From contig NZ_JALIQS010000005.1 of NCBI RefSeq assembly GCF_024704725.1, positions 62,001 to 126,000 of the forward strand: DNA of 64,000 nt. Reading direction: 5' to 3'. Positions within the stretch are counted from its first letter, which is position 1, and the number at the start of each line of letters is the position of its first letter. The notes beneath the pieces are model-generated. The model was not told where the DNA came from. It searched no databases and saw only the letters and a list, made by a program, of their open reading frames with translations. Of this stretch, positions 50,705 through 59,513 are shown one piece after another. Source of the DNA: Shinella sp. CPCC 101442. GTDB lineage: Bacteria > Pseudomonadota > Alphaproteobacteria > Rhizobiales > Rhizobiaceae. Both the position numbers and the translations under genes were made by a program.

Positions 50705-50821
50705 GGTTTTATCCCTGTTGAACGCACGACTTGCAGGTAATGGAGGATCGGCTCATTCGGTTCCGAGCCGCCTTTTATGTCTTGAGGATGATCCCATAAC
50801 CTAATTCGCGCAAGGGCATTC

Positions 50822-50836
50822 TTAATAAAGGGTTAA
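50822..50836. promoter_or_regulatory. CtrA-type binding site upstream of rcdA
   Basis: TTAA-N7-TTAA exactly as in the alphaproteobacterial CtrA consensus, in the AT-rich region upstream of rcdA. The match is seen; binding is inferred. Confidence 0.6.
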
Positions 50837-50883
50837 TCTCCACAATTCTTTCGGGACAGTGCACAGGAGGATGCGCGCGCAAA

Positions 50884-50985
50884 TAAAAAAAGAGCCGCGG
50901 AAAGCGGCTCTCAAGGTAAAACAGGGAGAAAAATCAGACCGATACCCCAAAGGGCGAAAATGTCTGAACCCGGAAGGACCGGATA
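50884..50985 (-). ncRNA. Candidate ~100-nt trans-acting small RNA with three hairpins (EcpR1-like?)
   Basis: On the minus strand the region folds into CCGG-TCCTT-CCGG (about 50982-50970), then TCAGAC...GTCTGA enclosing CCCTTTGGG (about 50968-50935). A single-stranded CU-rich stretch TTTTTCTCCCTGTTTT follows, and an 8-bp stem AGAGCCGC/GCGGCTCT with a long T-run ends it. No ORF fits the strand, and the terminator lies 250 bp from the nearest upstream gene, so it belongs to a separate transcript. A CtrA-type site lies just upstream. Size, three-hairpin layout and cell-cycle neighbourhood recall the rhizobial sRNA EcpR1, but I have not compared sequences. Confidence 0.6.
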
Positions 50986-51007
50986 GGCAAGTAATAACGT
51001 GTAAGGC

Positions 51008-51022
51008 TTAATGGCCGGTTAA
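51008..51022. promoter_or_regulatory. CtrA-type binding site upstream of the candidate sRNA
   Basis: TTAA-TGGCCGG-TTAA followed by C, a perfect consensus on both strands. It would overlap the -35 region of a minus-strand transcript starting near 50985. Confidence 0.6.
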
Positions 51023-51074
51023 CTCTATTGTTGTTTTGCCTTGTTCTGTGTTTTTTCGGCAAGGCTGCGGCAAT

Positions 51075-51126
51075 ATGCGCCGGTTTTTTGGCGCATTGTC
51101 CGACGCCGAAGCGGTCTCGCTTCGGC
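51075..51126 (-). other. Two hairpins downstream of the DUF1192 gene
   Basis: A perfect 9-bp stem GCCGAAGCG/CGCTTCGGC (51105-51126) and a 7-bp stem ATGCGCC/GGCGCAT (51075-51096) lie within 65 bp of the gene end. Neither has a clean T-run on the minus strand. They may end the MFS-DUF1192 transcript. Confidence 0.4.
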
Positions 51127-51136
51127 TGGAAAGGCT

Positions 51137-51325
51137 CTAGCGGAACAGGCTTTCCGCCGCCGAGCGGCTGGCGCCCTTTTTTGCCTTCTCCGATTCGAGA
51201 CGCACGATTTCGGCCTTGAGGAGGTCGATTCGCGCGGAAAGCTCGTCGACCGAAAGCAGCGAGAGGTCACTGCCGATGTCATGGACTGTCTTCTTCAGCG
51301 GGCGGTCGTCATCGAAGAGGCTCAT
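51137..51325 (-). CDS. DUF1192 small protein
   Basis: A 62-residue protein (MSLFDDDRPLKKTVHDIGSD, then SVDELSARIDLLKAEIVRLE). DUF1192 is a short, mostly helical alphaproteobacterial family of unknown function. Its ATG overlaps the stop of the MFS gene by 4 bp, so it is translationally coupled to it. It ends 110-130 bp before the CtrA site of the candidate sRNA. Confidence 0.85.
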   Translation of the reverse strand: MSLFDDDRPLKKTVHDIGSDLSLLSVDELSARIDLLKAEIVRLESEKAKKGASRSAAESLFR

Positions 51326-52602
51326 GCGGTCTCATTCCCCTGTTGCTCGTCGGCAGCGGCCTGCTGCTGGGGCAGGGCGCGCGGTGAAAGCTGGAGGCTT
51401 TCCGGCGTCATCAGCGTGCCGGGGTTGATCGTCGTATAGGCATCGCGCATTTCGGCCGGCTTTGCGGCGCGGCGCTGGCTGCGGAAAATGGCGTAGGCGG
51501 TGATCAGGATATGCGCCCAGCAGGTGACGAGGAACAGTGCATAGGGGCCGATGGCCGACATGATCGGGCCGCCGAGCGTGGGGCCGATGATCGTGCCGAT
51601 GCCGTAGAGGAGAAGCAGGCCGCCGGAGACCTTCACGAAGTCTTCGGGGCTGGCGAAGTCGTTGGCGTGGGACACGGCGATCGGGTAGAGCGCGTTGGCC
51701 ATCGCACCGTAAAGGGCGGTCAGCACCAGCAGCACGGTCACGTTGGCCGGCTGGAAGACGAAGAGGGCAAGTCCGGCGGCGGCGGCCACGGCCGAGAGCG
51801 CGGCGAGCACCATGCGCCGGTCGATCCGGTCGGACATGCGGCCGGCCGGCAACTGCATGACGGCGCCGGCGAAGATCGCCACGCTCATCATGGTCGCGAT
51901 CATGCTGGAGGAAAGCCCGACCTGGGCGCCGAACACGGCGCCGAGCGTGCCGAAGGCGCCGTTGGAAATGCCGATCAGCACGATGCCGACACAGGCGATC
52001 GGCGAGGTGCGGAAGAGTGCCGGGATATCGAGGCGCACCTGCTTCAGCGGCTGCGGCGAGGCCGCGGTGGAGAGCGTCGTCGGCAGCATGGCGAAGCAGT
52101 AGAGAATGCCGGCGAACATGAAGAGGATCGGCGTCGTCACGTCGCCAAGCGCCACCGTCATCTGGCCGCCGACGGTGCCGATCAATGTGATGGCGATGTA
52201 GAGGGAAAAGATCAGGCCACGGCTCTCGTTGGTGGCGCGTTCGTTCAACCAGCTCTCGATGATCATCGAGGTGCCGGCAATCGAGAAGCCCGTCACGGCA
52301 CGCAGCACGATCCACCAGACGGGATCGACCAGAATACCGCTCAGGAGCGCGATGATGGCGATGAGCGAGGCGAAGCCGGAAAAGGCGCGCACATGGCCGA
52401 TGCGCTTGACGATGGTCGGTGCGAGCAGGCAACCAAGAACGAAGCCGGAGGCCCAGGACGTGCCGAGCAGGCCGAGCATCGTGGTCTCATAGCCTTCAAA
52501 GGCGCCGCGCATGGGAAGCAGCAGGCCGTGCAGGCCGTTCCCGAGGAACAGGAACAGCGTGCCCATGAGCAGTGCGAAGACGGATATGAGGTTATTGCGC
52601 AT
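51322..52602 (-). CDS. Major facilitator superfamily transporter (YcaD-like)
   Basis: About 426 residues from the ATG at 52602 (MRNNLISVFALLMGTLFLFL), with twelve predicted hydrophobic segments. MFS signatures are the loop 2-3 motif (KRIGHVRAF) and the second-half equivalent GRMSDRIDRRMVLAAL. The pattern GTSMIIESWLNERATNESRG is typical of YcaD-like members. Substrate unknown. It is coupled to the DUF1192 gene downstream. Confidence 0.9.
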   Translation of the reverse strand: MRNNLISVFALLMGTLFLFLGNGLHGLLLPMRGAFEGYETTMLGLLGTSWASGFVLGCLLAPTIVKRIGHVRAFSGFASLIAIIALLSGILVDPVWWIVLRAVTGFSIAGTSMIIESWLNERATNESRGLIFSLYIAITLIGTVGGQMTVALGDVTTPILFMFAGILYCFAMLPTTLSTAASPQPLKQVRLDIPALFRTSPIACVGIVLIGISNGAFGTLGAVFGAQVGLSSSMIATMMSVAIFAGAVMQLPAGRMSDRIDRRMVLAALSAVAAAAGLALFVFQPANVTVLLVLTALYGAMANALYPIAVSHANDFASPEDFVKVSGGLLLLYGIGTIIGPTLGGPIMSAIGPYALFLVTCWAHILITAYAIFRSQRRAAKPAEMRDAYTTINPGTLMTPESLQLSPRALPQQQAAADEQQGNETA

Positions 52603-52754
52603 GTGATTTCCGCAGGTTCGCCGATGCAATAGGAATAGCGCGCCTCACGCCGATTGCCAGATGCAAAGGCGACATGGCGCATGATTTTCAACCCTTGCGC
52701 TGATCGCTTGGAAAAGTGTCTGAGGTGTGACAGGAAGGGCCAGGAAAGGCCACC

Positions 52755-52910
52755 ATGTCGAAAATCCTCCCTGTCCTCCTGCTCGCCGTCATGCTGCTGC
52801 ATCTCATCCGCCCCATCGGCCTGCCGGGGTTGAGACGGCGCGCGGATTTCTGGAAGATCGCGGTCGTCGCCATTGCGTTGATGATGCTGACGGTACTCAT
52901 CCGGCCATAG
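52755..52910 (+). CDS. 51-residue two-helix membrane protein
   Basis: A short ORF missed by length cut-offs: ATG at 52755, TAG at 52908-52910. It starts MSKILPVLLLAVMLLHLIRP and ends VVAIALMMLTVLIRP. Two hydrophobic helices flank a basic turn (GLRRRADFWK). GGAAAGG lies 6-12 bases upstream. It diverges from the MFS gene. The regular design argues for a real small membrane protein; function unknown. Confidence 0.7.
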   Translation: MSKILPVLLLAVMLLHLIRPIGLPGLRRRADFWKIAVVAIALMMLTVLIRP

Positions 52911-52933
52911 GCGCCGGGCATGGACTGAAACGC

Positions 52934-52957
52934 AAAAGGGCCACCCGAAGGTGGCCC
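52934..52957 (-). terminator. Terminator of the 24-residue peptide gene
   Basis: A perfect 8-bp stem GGGCCACC/GGTGGCCC with a CGAA loop (52938-52957), read on the minus strand, is followed by TTTT. Confidence 0.75.
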
Positions 52958-53012
52958 CCATGAGGTTTGGTCCGGCGTGGACCCGGGCCTTTGGGCCCGC
53001 AGGAAGGTGGGG

Positions 53013-53087
53013 TCAGAACGAGGGCTGCCTCGTTTCATTCACCACAATTCCCATGCCCGAAGCCAAGACCGAAATCTCATTAGACAT
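53013..53087 (-). CDS. Candidate 24-residue peptide
   Basis: The ORF starts with ATG at 53087 (MSNEISVLASGMGIVVNETR) and ends QPSF and TGA at 53013. AGGAAGGTGA directly upstream is a near-ideal ribosome site, and a terminator lies 56 bp past the stop. A predicted promoter sits upstream. The peptide is neutral, without a signal or membrane helix. No family is known to me. It may encode a real micropeptide or mark a small RNA with a leader ORF. Confidence 0.5.
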   Translation of the reverse strand: MSNEISVLASGMGIVVNETRQPSF

Positions 53088-53119
53088 TGGATCACCTTCC
53101 TTTCTGTTCGTTGATACTG

Positions 53120-53150
53120 ACTGGAAATGTAGGCGATCCGTGACGAAGCG
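53120..53150 (-). promoter_or_regulatory. Possible promoter of the 24-residue peptide gene
   Basis: On the minus strand CTTGCG, 17 bp, TACATT lie about 35-65 bp upstream of the ATG, beginning just after the pgk stop. The match to consensus is moderate; coordinates are approximate. Confidence 0.35.
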
Positions 53151-53164
53151 CAAGTCCCCCGCCG

Positions 53165-54364
53165 TTATTTCTGCTGGCGCAGGATGTCGACGCCCGGAAG
53201 CGGCTTGCCTTCCATCCATTCCAGGAACGCACCGCCGGCCGTCGAGACATAGGTGAAATCGTCGGCGACGCCGGCATGGTTGAGGGCTGCCACCGTATCG
53301 CCGCCGCCGGCGACGGAGACGAGCTTGCCGGCCTTGGTCTCAGCGGCCGCGTGCCTGGCGGCCGACACCGTCGCGGTGTCGAAGGGGGCGATTTCGAAAG
53401 CGCCAAGCGGGCCGTTCCAGACGAGCGTCGAAGCGCGGGAAATCCACGTATTGACGGCTTCGATGGTCTTCGGGCCGACATCGAGCATCATGGCGTCGGC
53501 CGGAATGGCGTTGACGTCGACCACTTCGTTTTTGGCATTGGCTTTGAATTCGCGCGCGACGACGCCGTCTTCCGGCAGCACGATGGCGCAGGTCGCGGTC
53601 GCAGCCTCGATCATGATCTGCTTGGCGGTTTCGGCAAGATCATGCTCGCAGAGCGACTTGCCGACATCGGTGCCGCGGGCGGCGAGGAAGGTGTTCGCCA
53701 TGCCGCCGCCGATGACCAGCGCATCGACCTTCTTCACGAGGTTCATGAGGAGATCGATCTTGGTGGAGACCTTGGCACCGCCGACGATGGCGACGACCGG
53801 GCGGTTCGGGTTGCCGAGGCCCTTTTCCAGCGCTTCGAGTTCCGCCTGCATGGTGCGGCCGGCATAGGCGGGCAGCAGATGGGCGAGGCCTTCGGTCGAG
53901 GCATGCGCGCGGTGCGCGGCGGAAAAGGCATCGTTGACATAGAGGTCGCCGTTGGCGGCGAGCGCTGCGGTGAAATCGGGGTTGTTCTTCTCTTCACCCT
54001 TGTGGAAGCGGGTGTTTTCGAGGAGCAGGATGCCGCCGTTGTCGAGCGCTGCGATGGCGGCCGCGGCCGTCTCGCCGACGCAGTCGGAGGCGAAATGCAC
54101 CTTCGTGCCGAGCACCTCGTTCACCGCCGGCAGGATCTGCTCCAGCGACATGTCGGCGACGACCTCACCCTTCGGGCGGCCGAAATGGGCGAGCAGGATG
54201 ACCTTGGCGCCCTTCTTCGACAGTTCGAGAATGGTCGGGGCGACGCGCTCGATGCGGGTTGCGTCCGTTACCTTGCCGTCCTTGACCGGCACGTTGAGAT
54301 CGACGCGGACGAGCACGCGCTTGCCGGTGATGTCGGTGAGGTTGTCGAGGGTCTTGAAGGTCAT
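53165..54364 (-). CDS. pgk: Phosphoglycerate kinase
   Basis: A 399-residue enzyme interconverting 1,3-bisphosphoglycerate and 3-phosphoglycerate with ADP/ATP. It starts at the ATG at 54364 ([20 protein letters not shown]); a longer open frame upstream is not supported. Motifs: [51 protein letters not shown] and the C-terminal nucleotide loop [12 protein letters not shown]. It follows gap, separated by a terminator. Confidence 0.97.
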   Translation of the reverse strand: MTFKTLDNLTDITGKRVLVRVDLNVPVKDGKVTDATRIERVAPTILELSKKGAKVILLAHFGRPKGEVVADMSLEQILPAVNEVLGTKVHFASDCVGETAAAAIAALDNGGILLLENTRFHKGEEKNNPDFTAALAANGDLYVNDAFSAAHRAHASTEGLAHLLPAYAGRTMQAELEALEKGLGNPNRPVVAIVGGAKVSTKIDLLMNLVKKVDALVIGGGMANTFLAARGTDVGKSLCEHDLAETAKQIMIEAATATCAIVLPEDGVVAREFKANAKNEVVDVNAIPADAMMLDVGPKTIEAVNTWISRASTLVWNGPLGAFEIAPFDTATVSAARHAAAETKAGKLVSVAGGGDTVAALNHAGVADDFTYVSTAGGAFLEWMEGKPLPGVDILRQQK

Positions 54365-54394
54365 GGCGCGGCTCCGAAAGTCTGGTGTCTGGTC

Positions 54395-54430
54395 AAGAAA
54401 AAACACCCGGACATCGCTGCCCGGGTGTTT
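54395..54430 (-). terminator. Terminator of gap
   Basis: A perfect 10-bp stem AAACACCCGG/CCGGGTGTTT (54401-54430), read on the minus strand, is followed by TTTTTTC, 12 bp after the gap stop. Confidence 0.88.
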
Positions 54431-54441
54431 CGCATTTTTGC

Positions 54442-55443
54442 TTAGATCAGCTTGCCGAGGGCAACAGCCGTGTCGGACATGCGGTTCGAGAAGCCCCATT
54501 CGTTGTCGTACCAGGACAGGATGCGAACGAGGTTGCCGTCGAGAACCTTGGTCTGGTCGGCAGCGAAGTTCGAGGAGTGGCTGTCATGGTTGAAGTCGAT
54601 CGAGACGAGCGGGCCCGTGACGTAGTCGAGGATGCCCTTCAGTTCGCCTTCGGCGGCGGCCTTGATGGCAGCGTTGACTTCGTCGGCCGTGACATTGCGC
54701 GACGGCACGAACTTCAGGTCGACGACCGAGACGTTCGGGGTCGGAACGCGGATGGCCGAACCGTCGAGCTTGCCGGCGAGCTGCGGCAGCACGAGGCCGA
54801 CGGCCTTGGCAGCGCCCGTCGAGGTCGGGATCATGGACAGGGCTGCGGCGCGGGCGCGGTACAGGTCCTTGTGCATGGTGTCGAGCGTCGGCTGGTCACC
54901 CGTGTAGGAGTGGATCGTCGTCATGTAGCCCTTCTCGATGCCGAAGGCCTTGTCGAGAATGTAGGCGACCGGCGCCAGGCAGTTCGTGGTGCACGACGCG
55001 TTCGAGATGACCAGGTCATCCTTGGTCAGCGTGTTGTGGTTGACGCCGAAGACGATCGTCTTGTCGGCATTGTCGCACGGTGCGGAGACGATGACGCGCT
55101 TGGAGCCGTTGGCGAGATGCGCGCCAGCCTTTTCCTTCGTCGTGAACAGGCCGGTGCATTCGAGCGCGATGTCGACATCGCTCCACGGCAGTTCCTTCGG
55201 ATCGCGGATGGCGGTGACGCGGATCGGGCCACGGCCGACGTCGATCGTGTCGCCGGAAACGGTGACGGTGCCGGGGAACTTGCCGTGGACGGAATCGTAG
55301 CGAACGAGGTGCGCGTTGGTCTCGACCGGGCCGAGGTCGTTGACGGCGACGACTTCGATATCGGTGCGGCCGGACTCGACGATGGCGCGGAGCACGTTAC
55401 GGCCGATGCGGCCAAAACCGTTGATGGCAACTTTCACAGTCAT
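54442..55443 (-). CDS. gap: Glyceraldehyde-3-phosphate dehydrogenase
   Basis: A 333-residue NAD-dependent enzyme of glycolysis. N-terminal NAD motif [16 protein letters not shown]; catalytic cysteine in [12 protein letters not shown] (~residue 152); [12 protein letters not shown] near the C-terminus. The type I length is normal. It lies between tkt and pgk on the same strand. Confidence 0.97.
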   Translation of the reverse strand: MTVKVAINGFGRIGRNVLRAIVESGRTDIEVVAVNDLGPVETNAHLVRYDSVHGKFPGTVTVSGDTIDVGRGPIRVTAIRDPKELPWSDVDIALECTGLFTTKEKAGAHLANGSKRVIVSAPCDNADKTIVFGVNHNTLTKDDLVISNASCTTNCLAPVAYILDKAFGIEKGYMTTIHSYTGDQPTLDTMHKDLYRARAAALSMIPTSTGAAKAVGLVLPQLAGKLDGSAIRVPTPNVSVVDLKFVPSRNVTADEVNAAIKAAAEGELKGILDYVTGPLVSIDFNHDSHSSNFAADQTKVLDGNLVRILSWYDNEWGFSNRMSDTAVALGKLI

Positions 55444-55514
55444 GTGGGGTCTCTCCCTATGGATAATCTCTAGGCGACGTCAGGGCGCGACGGGAGGCCG
55501 CGCCCGACAGACAA

Positions 55515-57497
55515 TCAGGCGAGCTTGGCTTCCGCAGCGGCGACGACAGCTTCCGGCGTGATGCCGAAATGCTTGTAGAGTTCCTTGTAGGGACCCGAGG
55601 CGCCGAAGGAGGACATGCCGACGAAGATGCCGTCCGAACCGATGAAGTGATCCCAGCCCTGGCGGATGCCGGCTTCGACGGCGATCTTGACCGGCGAGTT
55701 GCCGATGACGGCCTGCTGGTAGGCTTCCGGCTGCTCGGCGAAGAGCTCGACGCAGGGAACGGAAACCACGCGGGTCGAGATGCCCTTGGCCGACAGCGCC
55801 TGCTGGGCCTTCACCGCGATCTCGATTTCCGAGCCGGAGGCGAAGATCGTGACCTTGGCGTCGCTTGCCGAGACGAGATCGTAGGCACCGCGCGCCGAAA
55901 GGTTTTCTTCCTCGTATTCCAGGCGCACCGGCATCAGGTTCTGGCGGGTGAGCGCAATCGCCGACGGGCGGTTGTGGCTCTCGAGCGCAAGCTGCCAGCA
56001 CTCTGCCGTTTCCGTGGCGTCGGCCGGGCGGAAGACGAGCAGGTTCGGGATGGCGCGCAGTGCCGCCATGTGCTCGACCGGCTGGTGCGTCGGGCCGTCT
56101 TCACCAAGACCGATGGAATCGTGCGTCAGGACGTGGATGACGCGGATACCCATCAGCGCAGCAAGGCGGATCGACGGACGGCAATAGTCCGAGAAGATCA
56201 GGAAGCCGCCGGAGTAGGGGATGAGGCCGCCATGCAGCGCCATGCCGTTCATGGCGGCAGCCATGCCGTGCTCGCGAACACCGTAGTGGATGTAACGACC
56301 GGAGAAGTCGGTCGGCGTGATCGACTTGGTCTGGCTCGTCTTGGTGTTGTTCGAGCCGGTCAGGTCGGCCGAGCCGCCGATGGTTTCGAGCAGCACGCCG
56401 TTGATGACTTCCAGCGCGTCTTCGGAGGCCTTGCGGGTCGCCGGGTTCGGCTTGGTTTCGGCAAGCTTCTTCTTGTAGGCGGAGATGGCCGAATCGAGGC
56501 CGCTTTCGAGGTCGCCGGCGAAGCGGCGGACGAACTGCGCCTTCTTCTCGGCGTCCGTCTTTTCGAGGCGGGCGTCCCATTCCTTGTGGGCCTTGGTCGA
56601 ACGAAGACCGGCGAGGCGCCAGGCGTCGAGCACGTCGGACGGAACCACGAAGGCTTCCGATTCCCAGTTCAGCGCCTTGCGGGTGGCGGCGATTTCTTCC
56701 GCACCGAGCGGCGAACCGTGCACCTTGTGCGTGCCGGCCTTGTTCGGCGCACCGAAACCGATGGTCGTCTTGCAGGCGATCAGGGTCGGCTTGTCGGACT
56801 TTTGGGCTTCTTCGATGGCGGCAGCGATCGCCTCCGGATCATGACCGTCGACGGCGATCGTGTGCCAGTGCGAGGCGCGGAAGCGGGCGTGCTGGTCGGT
56901 CGAGTCGGCAATCGAGATCGGGCCGTCGATCGAGATGTTGTTGTCGTCCCAGAACACGATCAGCTTGTTGAGCTTCAGGTGGCCGGCGAGCGAGAGTGCT
57001 TCCTGGCTGATACCTTCCATGAGGCAGCCGTCACCCACGATGGCGTAGGTGTAATGCTCCATCAGGTCGGCGCCGAATTCGTCGCGCAGCTTGCGCTCGG
57101 CAATCGCCATGCCGACGGCATTGGCAATGCCCTGGCCGAGCGGACCGGTGGTCGTCTCGATGCCGGCGGCGTGGCCGTATTCCGGGTGACCCGCGGTGCG
57201 CGAGCCGAGCTGGCGGAAATTCTTGATCTCGTCGATCGTGATGTCCTCGTAGCCCGTCAGATAGAGCAGCGAGTAGAGGAGCATCGAGCCGTGGCCGGCC
57301 GACAGCACGAAGCGGTCGCGGTTCGGCCAGGACGGCGTCTTCGGATCGAAGGAGAGAAAGCGGGTGAAAAGAACCGTTGCGATGTCTGCTGCGCCCATGG
57401 GCAGGCCGGGGTGACCGGAGTTCGCCTTTTCCACGGCATCCATGGAAAGGAAGCGAATTGCGTTCGCCATCCGGTCGTGTTTTTCGCGAGAGATCAT
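55515..57497 (-). CDS. tkt: Transketolase
   Basis: About 660 residues from the ATG at 57497 ([20 protein letters not shown]). A thiamine-diphosphate enzyme moving two-carbon units in the pentose-phosphate and Calvin cycles. Motifs: [14 protein letters not shown], the TPP motif [18 protein letters not shown], the central [20 protein letters not shown] and the C-terminal domain. It is first in the minus-strand tkt-gap-pgk set. Confidence 0.97.
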   Translation of the reverse strand: MISREKHDRMANAIRFLSMDAVEKANSGHPGLPMGAADIATVLFTRFLSFDPKTPSWPNRDRFVLSAGHGSMLLYSLLYLTGYEDITIDEIKNFRQLGSRTAGHPEYGHAAGIETTTGPLGQGIANAVGMAIAERKLRDEFGADLMEHYTYAIVGDGCLMEGISQEALSLAGHLKLNKLIVFWDDNNISIDGPISIADSTDQHARFRASHWHTIAVDGHDPEAIAAAIEEAQKSDKPTLIACKTTIGFGAPNKAGTHKVHGSPLGAEEIAATRKALNWESEAFVVPSDVLDAWRLAGLRSTKAHKEWDARLEKTDAEKKAQFVRRFAGDLESGLDSAISAYKKKLAETKPNPATRKASEDALEVINGVLLETIGGSADLTGSNNTKTSQTKSITPTDFSGRYIHYGVREHGMAAAMNGMALHGGLIPYSGGFLIFSDYCRPSIRLAALMGIRVIHVLTHDSIGLGEDGPTHQPVEHMAALRAIPNLLVFRPADATETAECWQLALESHNRPSAIALTRQNLMPVRLEYEEENLSARGAYDLVSASDAKVTIFASGSEIEIAVKAQQALSAKGISTRVVSVPCVELFAEQPEAYQQAVIGNSPVKIAVEAGIRQGWDHFIGSDGIFVGMSSFGASGPYKELYKHFGITPEAVVAAAEAKLA

Positions 57498-57564
57498 GAC
57501 TGTTCCGTATTCTTCGGAGTGTTGGGCCCGATGCCTTTTGGAGCATCGGTTAGGAAGCGGGAGA

Positions 57565-57592
57565 CACATAGCAGGTGCGCCGTCGGAGTCAA
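57565..57592 (-). promoter_or_regulatory. Predicted promoter of tkt
   Basis: On the minus strand TTGACT (57587-57592), 16 bp, TATGTG (57565-57570), giving a leader of about 60 nt. Confidence 0.42.
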
Positions 57593-57731
57593 CGAATTCG
57601 GCCGTTTTTCCGGCCTTTGCGGGTCAATTCCGCCGCCTTTTGCGGCCTTTGCGAAAAGGTGTCGCAGGCGCGCTTTGCAACCCGCCGAGCGGCTGATCCA
57701 CAACGGGTTTCGGGCGTAGCGGGCCGCGCTG

Positions 57732-57760
57732 TTGACGCTCATGCCCGCAGTTGAATACTG
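57732..57760 (+). promoter_or_regulatory. Predicted promoter of the DUF4164-zapA unit
   Basis: TTGACG (57732-57737), about 16 bp, AATACT near 57754-57759. With the tkt promoter this explains the 329-bp gap 57498-57826, in which no gene is seen. Confidence 0.4.
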
Positions 57761-57826
57761 TCAAGGTAAGAGAACCGGCGCTGGCGGCGGCGATTCGCGT
57801 TTTTTGAGAGTGCCGGTGAAGGCTTT

Positions 57827-58099
57827 ATGACCAACGGGGAAACAGTTCGGGCAGCGATCGAGGAGCTTCGCAAGGCGCTCAGCAATCTCGACAATGCGCT
57901 CGACATGCGCTTCGACCGAGAGCGCGATCACGGCGAGGTGGAAGGCGAAGTGCGGCGGGTGAACACCGACCGCTCGCGGCTTGCCCAGGAACTCGACCAG
58001 TCCGAATTCCGTGCCAACCGGCTGGAGGAGGTCAACCGAGAGGTTTCCCGCCGGCTCGTGACGGCGATGGAAACCATCCGGGCCGTGCTCGACCGTTAG
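57827..58099 (+). CDS. DUF4164 coiled-coil protein
   Basis: A 90-residue, highly charged helical protein (MTNGETVRAAIEELRKALSN, then LDQSEFRANRLEEVNREVSR). DUF4164 proteins are short coiled coils found next to zapA in rhizobia; a link to cell division is suggested only by that context. The gap to zapA holds a mosaic repeat. Confidence 0.85.
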   Translation: MTNGETVRAAIEELRKALSNLDNALDMRFDRERDHGEVEGEVRRVNTDRSRLAQELDQSEFRANRLEEVNREVSRRLVTAMETIRAVLDR

Positions 58100-58104
58100 A
58101 GTAG

Positions 58105-58152
58105 CGCATTTCCGGGCGCAAACCGCTTCACACTTTTGCTGGAAATGCTTTA
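58105..58152. repeat. Rhizobial mosaic palindromic repeat, copy 2
   Basis: GCATTTCCGGGCGCAAACC, GCTTC, CACTTTTGCTGGAAATGC: the reverse complement closely matches 9893-9935. The two ends (GCATTTCC/GGAAATGC) are inverted, giving a stem-loop between the DUF4164 and zapA genes. Confidence 0.75.
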
Positions 58153-58174
58153 ATCGCAAGCAGAAAGAATCCGC

Positions 58175-58546
58175 ATGGCACAGGTAACCGTACAGATCGA
58201 TGGCAAGGCCTATCGCATGGCTTGCGAAGAGGGCCAGGAGGCGCATCTCGAAGAGCTCGCCGCCGGCTTCGATCAGTATGTCGGGCACTTGAAAAGCCAG
58301 TTCGGCGAGATCGGCGACCTGCGCCTGACCGTCATGGCCGGCATCATGGTGATGGACGAGCTGAACGACGTGAAGCGCCGGCTGGGCAAGCTGGAAAAGG
58401 AAGCCGAAGAGCTGCGCAAGGGGCGCGAGGGCGTGATGGGCGAGGTTTCGCGCAACGAAGAGGCGATCGCCCAGGCGCTCGGCGATTTGACGAGCCAGAT
58501 CCAGGGCATGGCCGCGAAACTGAACGGCAAGCCGCCAGTCAACTGA
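58175..58546 (+). CDS. zapA: Cell division protein ZapA
   Basis: A 123-residue protein that crosslinks FtsZ filaments at the septum. The N-terminal globular head is VTVQIDGKAYRMACEEGQEA, then LEELAAGFDQYVGHLKSQFG; the dimerising coiled coil covers ~70-118 (VKRRLGKLEKEAEELRKGRE). Immediately downstream lies a 6S RNA, the usual zapA-ssrS arrangement. Confidence 0.94.
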   Translation: MAQVTVQIDGKAYRMACEEGQEAHLEELAAGFDQYVGHLKSQFGEIGDLRLTVMAGIMVMDELNDVKRRLGKLEKEAEELRKGREGVMGEVSRNEEAIAQALGDLTSQIQGMAAKLNGKPPVN

Positions 58547-58595
58547 CATCACGCGATTGCCACTGGCGAAGCACACGCTTTCGTCCTATATGTGA

Positions 58596-58761
58596 GATGC
58601 GGTCTGCGCTTCCCGACAGGAACCACAATCCCTGGGGCCATACTCGATCCAAAGGGAGCTGTCCCTGGCCAGGCCCGTGGGCTTGGACATATGGCGCCCA
58701 CCTACGTTTGTAGGCACCCAGGATCGTAAACATCCATCGGTCGCCGTGGATCGCACTTTTT
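58596..58761 (+). ncRNA. ssrS: 6S RNA (copy 1, downstream of zapA)
   Basis: About 165 nt, placed by the zapA-ssrS synteny of proteobacteria and by structure. CTATAT at 58586-58591 is a typical rhizobial -10. An apical hairpin CCAGGC-CCGTGG-GCTTGG (58669-58686) sits exactly in the middle, and the 3' end CAC plus TTTTT can pair with GTG at the 5' end. The rod-like layout fits 6S RNA, which mimics an open promoter and traps sigma-70 RNA polymerase in stationary phase. Exact ends are approximate. Confidence 0.75.
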
Positions 58762-59132
58762 CTTATGTTTCGATGATTTCGACTGAGCGTTAGGCTTTGA
58801 CGCCGATTTTCATGCCGGTGTCGAGGTTGACCGGTCGAAACACGGTAAATCAGTATCGCCTTTATCGTCGAGCCAAACACCCTTTGACATGCGCCGGTTT
58901 CACGGCACTCAGATTGAGGCGCGCTCCTGAGGCAATCGTGATTTCCGGGAGGCACTTCGCCGTCTGCCCTCCCGTTCAAGCGTTTCGGAGCGTCAGTCGA
59001 TCGACCGGCAATATGTCTTTGTTAATAGCGCCAGCCAGCGCACACTCCTACATTATGCGTATCGGCAGCATGCGAGCGCCACAACCATTCAAAAAAGCGC
59101 TGATGTTTTCGCTGACAAGTCGGGAGATTGCC
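58762..59132. other. Intergenic stretch without a recognised gene
   Basis: 371 bases after the 6S RNA. Only a 7-bp hairpin CGGGAGG/CCTCCCG (58946-58974) stands out. The frame of the next small gene is open through part of it, but without a ribosome site or a coding look. Confidence 0.5.
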
Positions 59133-59348
59133 ATGCACTCGACGCACCTTCAGCCGGAAGAATTGTCTGCGGTAAAGCAGGTTTACGACGATATCGTTGC
59201 GGAAGACTGGTTTGATGACAACGAGGATGCGCGCTCGTCGTTCGCGCGCTACCTGATCGAGACGTATTCGATTGATTCAATCGAACCGGCGCGGTTCCGG
59301 ACGATCGTGGAAGGTTCGGCGCGCATGCACTACAGCCGCACGAGATAA
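59133..59348 (+). CDS. Hypothetical 71-residue acidic protein
   Basis: From the ATG at 59133 (MHSTHLQPEELSAVKQVYDD), chosen for CGGGAG eight bases upstream; ends GSARMHYSRTR. It is helical and acidic (IVAEDWFDDNEDARSSFARY). No family recognised. A terminator follows at 59371. It lies in the stretch between the two 6S-like RNAs. Confidence 0.65.
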   Translation: MHSTHLQPEELSAVKQVYDDIVAEDWFDDNEDARSSFARYLIETYSIDSIEPARFRTIVEGSARMHYSRTR

Positions 59349-59370
59349 GAGCCATCCGGGGGTGGGATGG

Positions 59371-59405
59371 AGGACCCGGTGTCAGCGATGATGTCGGGTC
59401 CTTTT
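59371..59405 (+). terminator. Terminator of the 71-residue protein gene
   Basis: An 8-bp stem AGGACCCG/CGGGTCCT (59371-59378 with 59395-59402) followed by TTT. Confidence 0.75.
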
Positions 59406-59513
59406 CGTTAGACACACGCCAATATTCGCGTATGGTTGCACTACCGGTCGCCGATGCAACGGGCGCGACCATGAGAGTTCGATAGCTTTCGCCCCGGTAT
59501 TGGAGGTGAGGCT

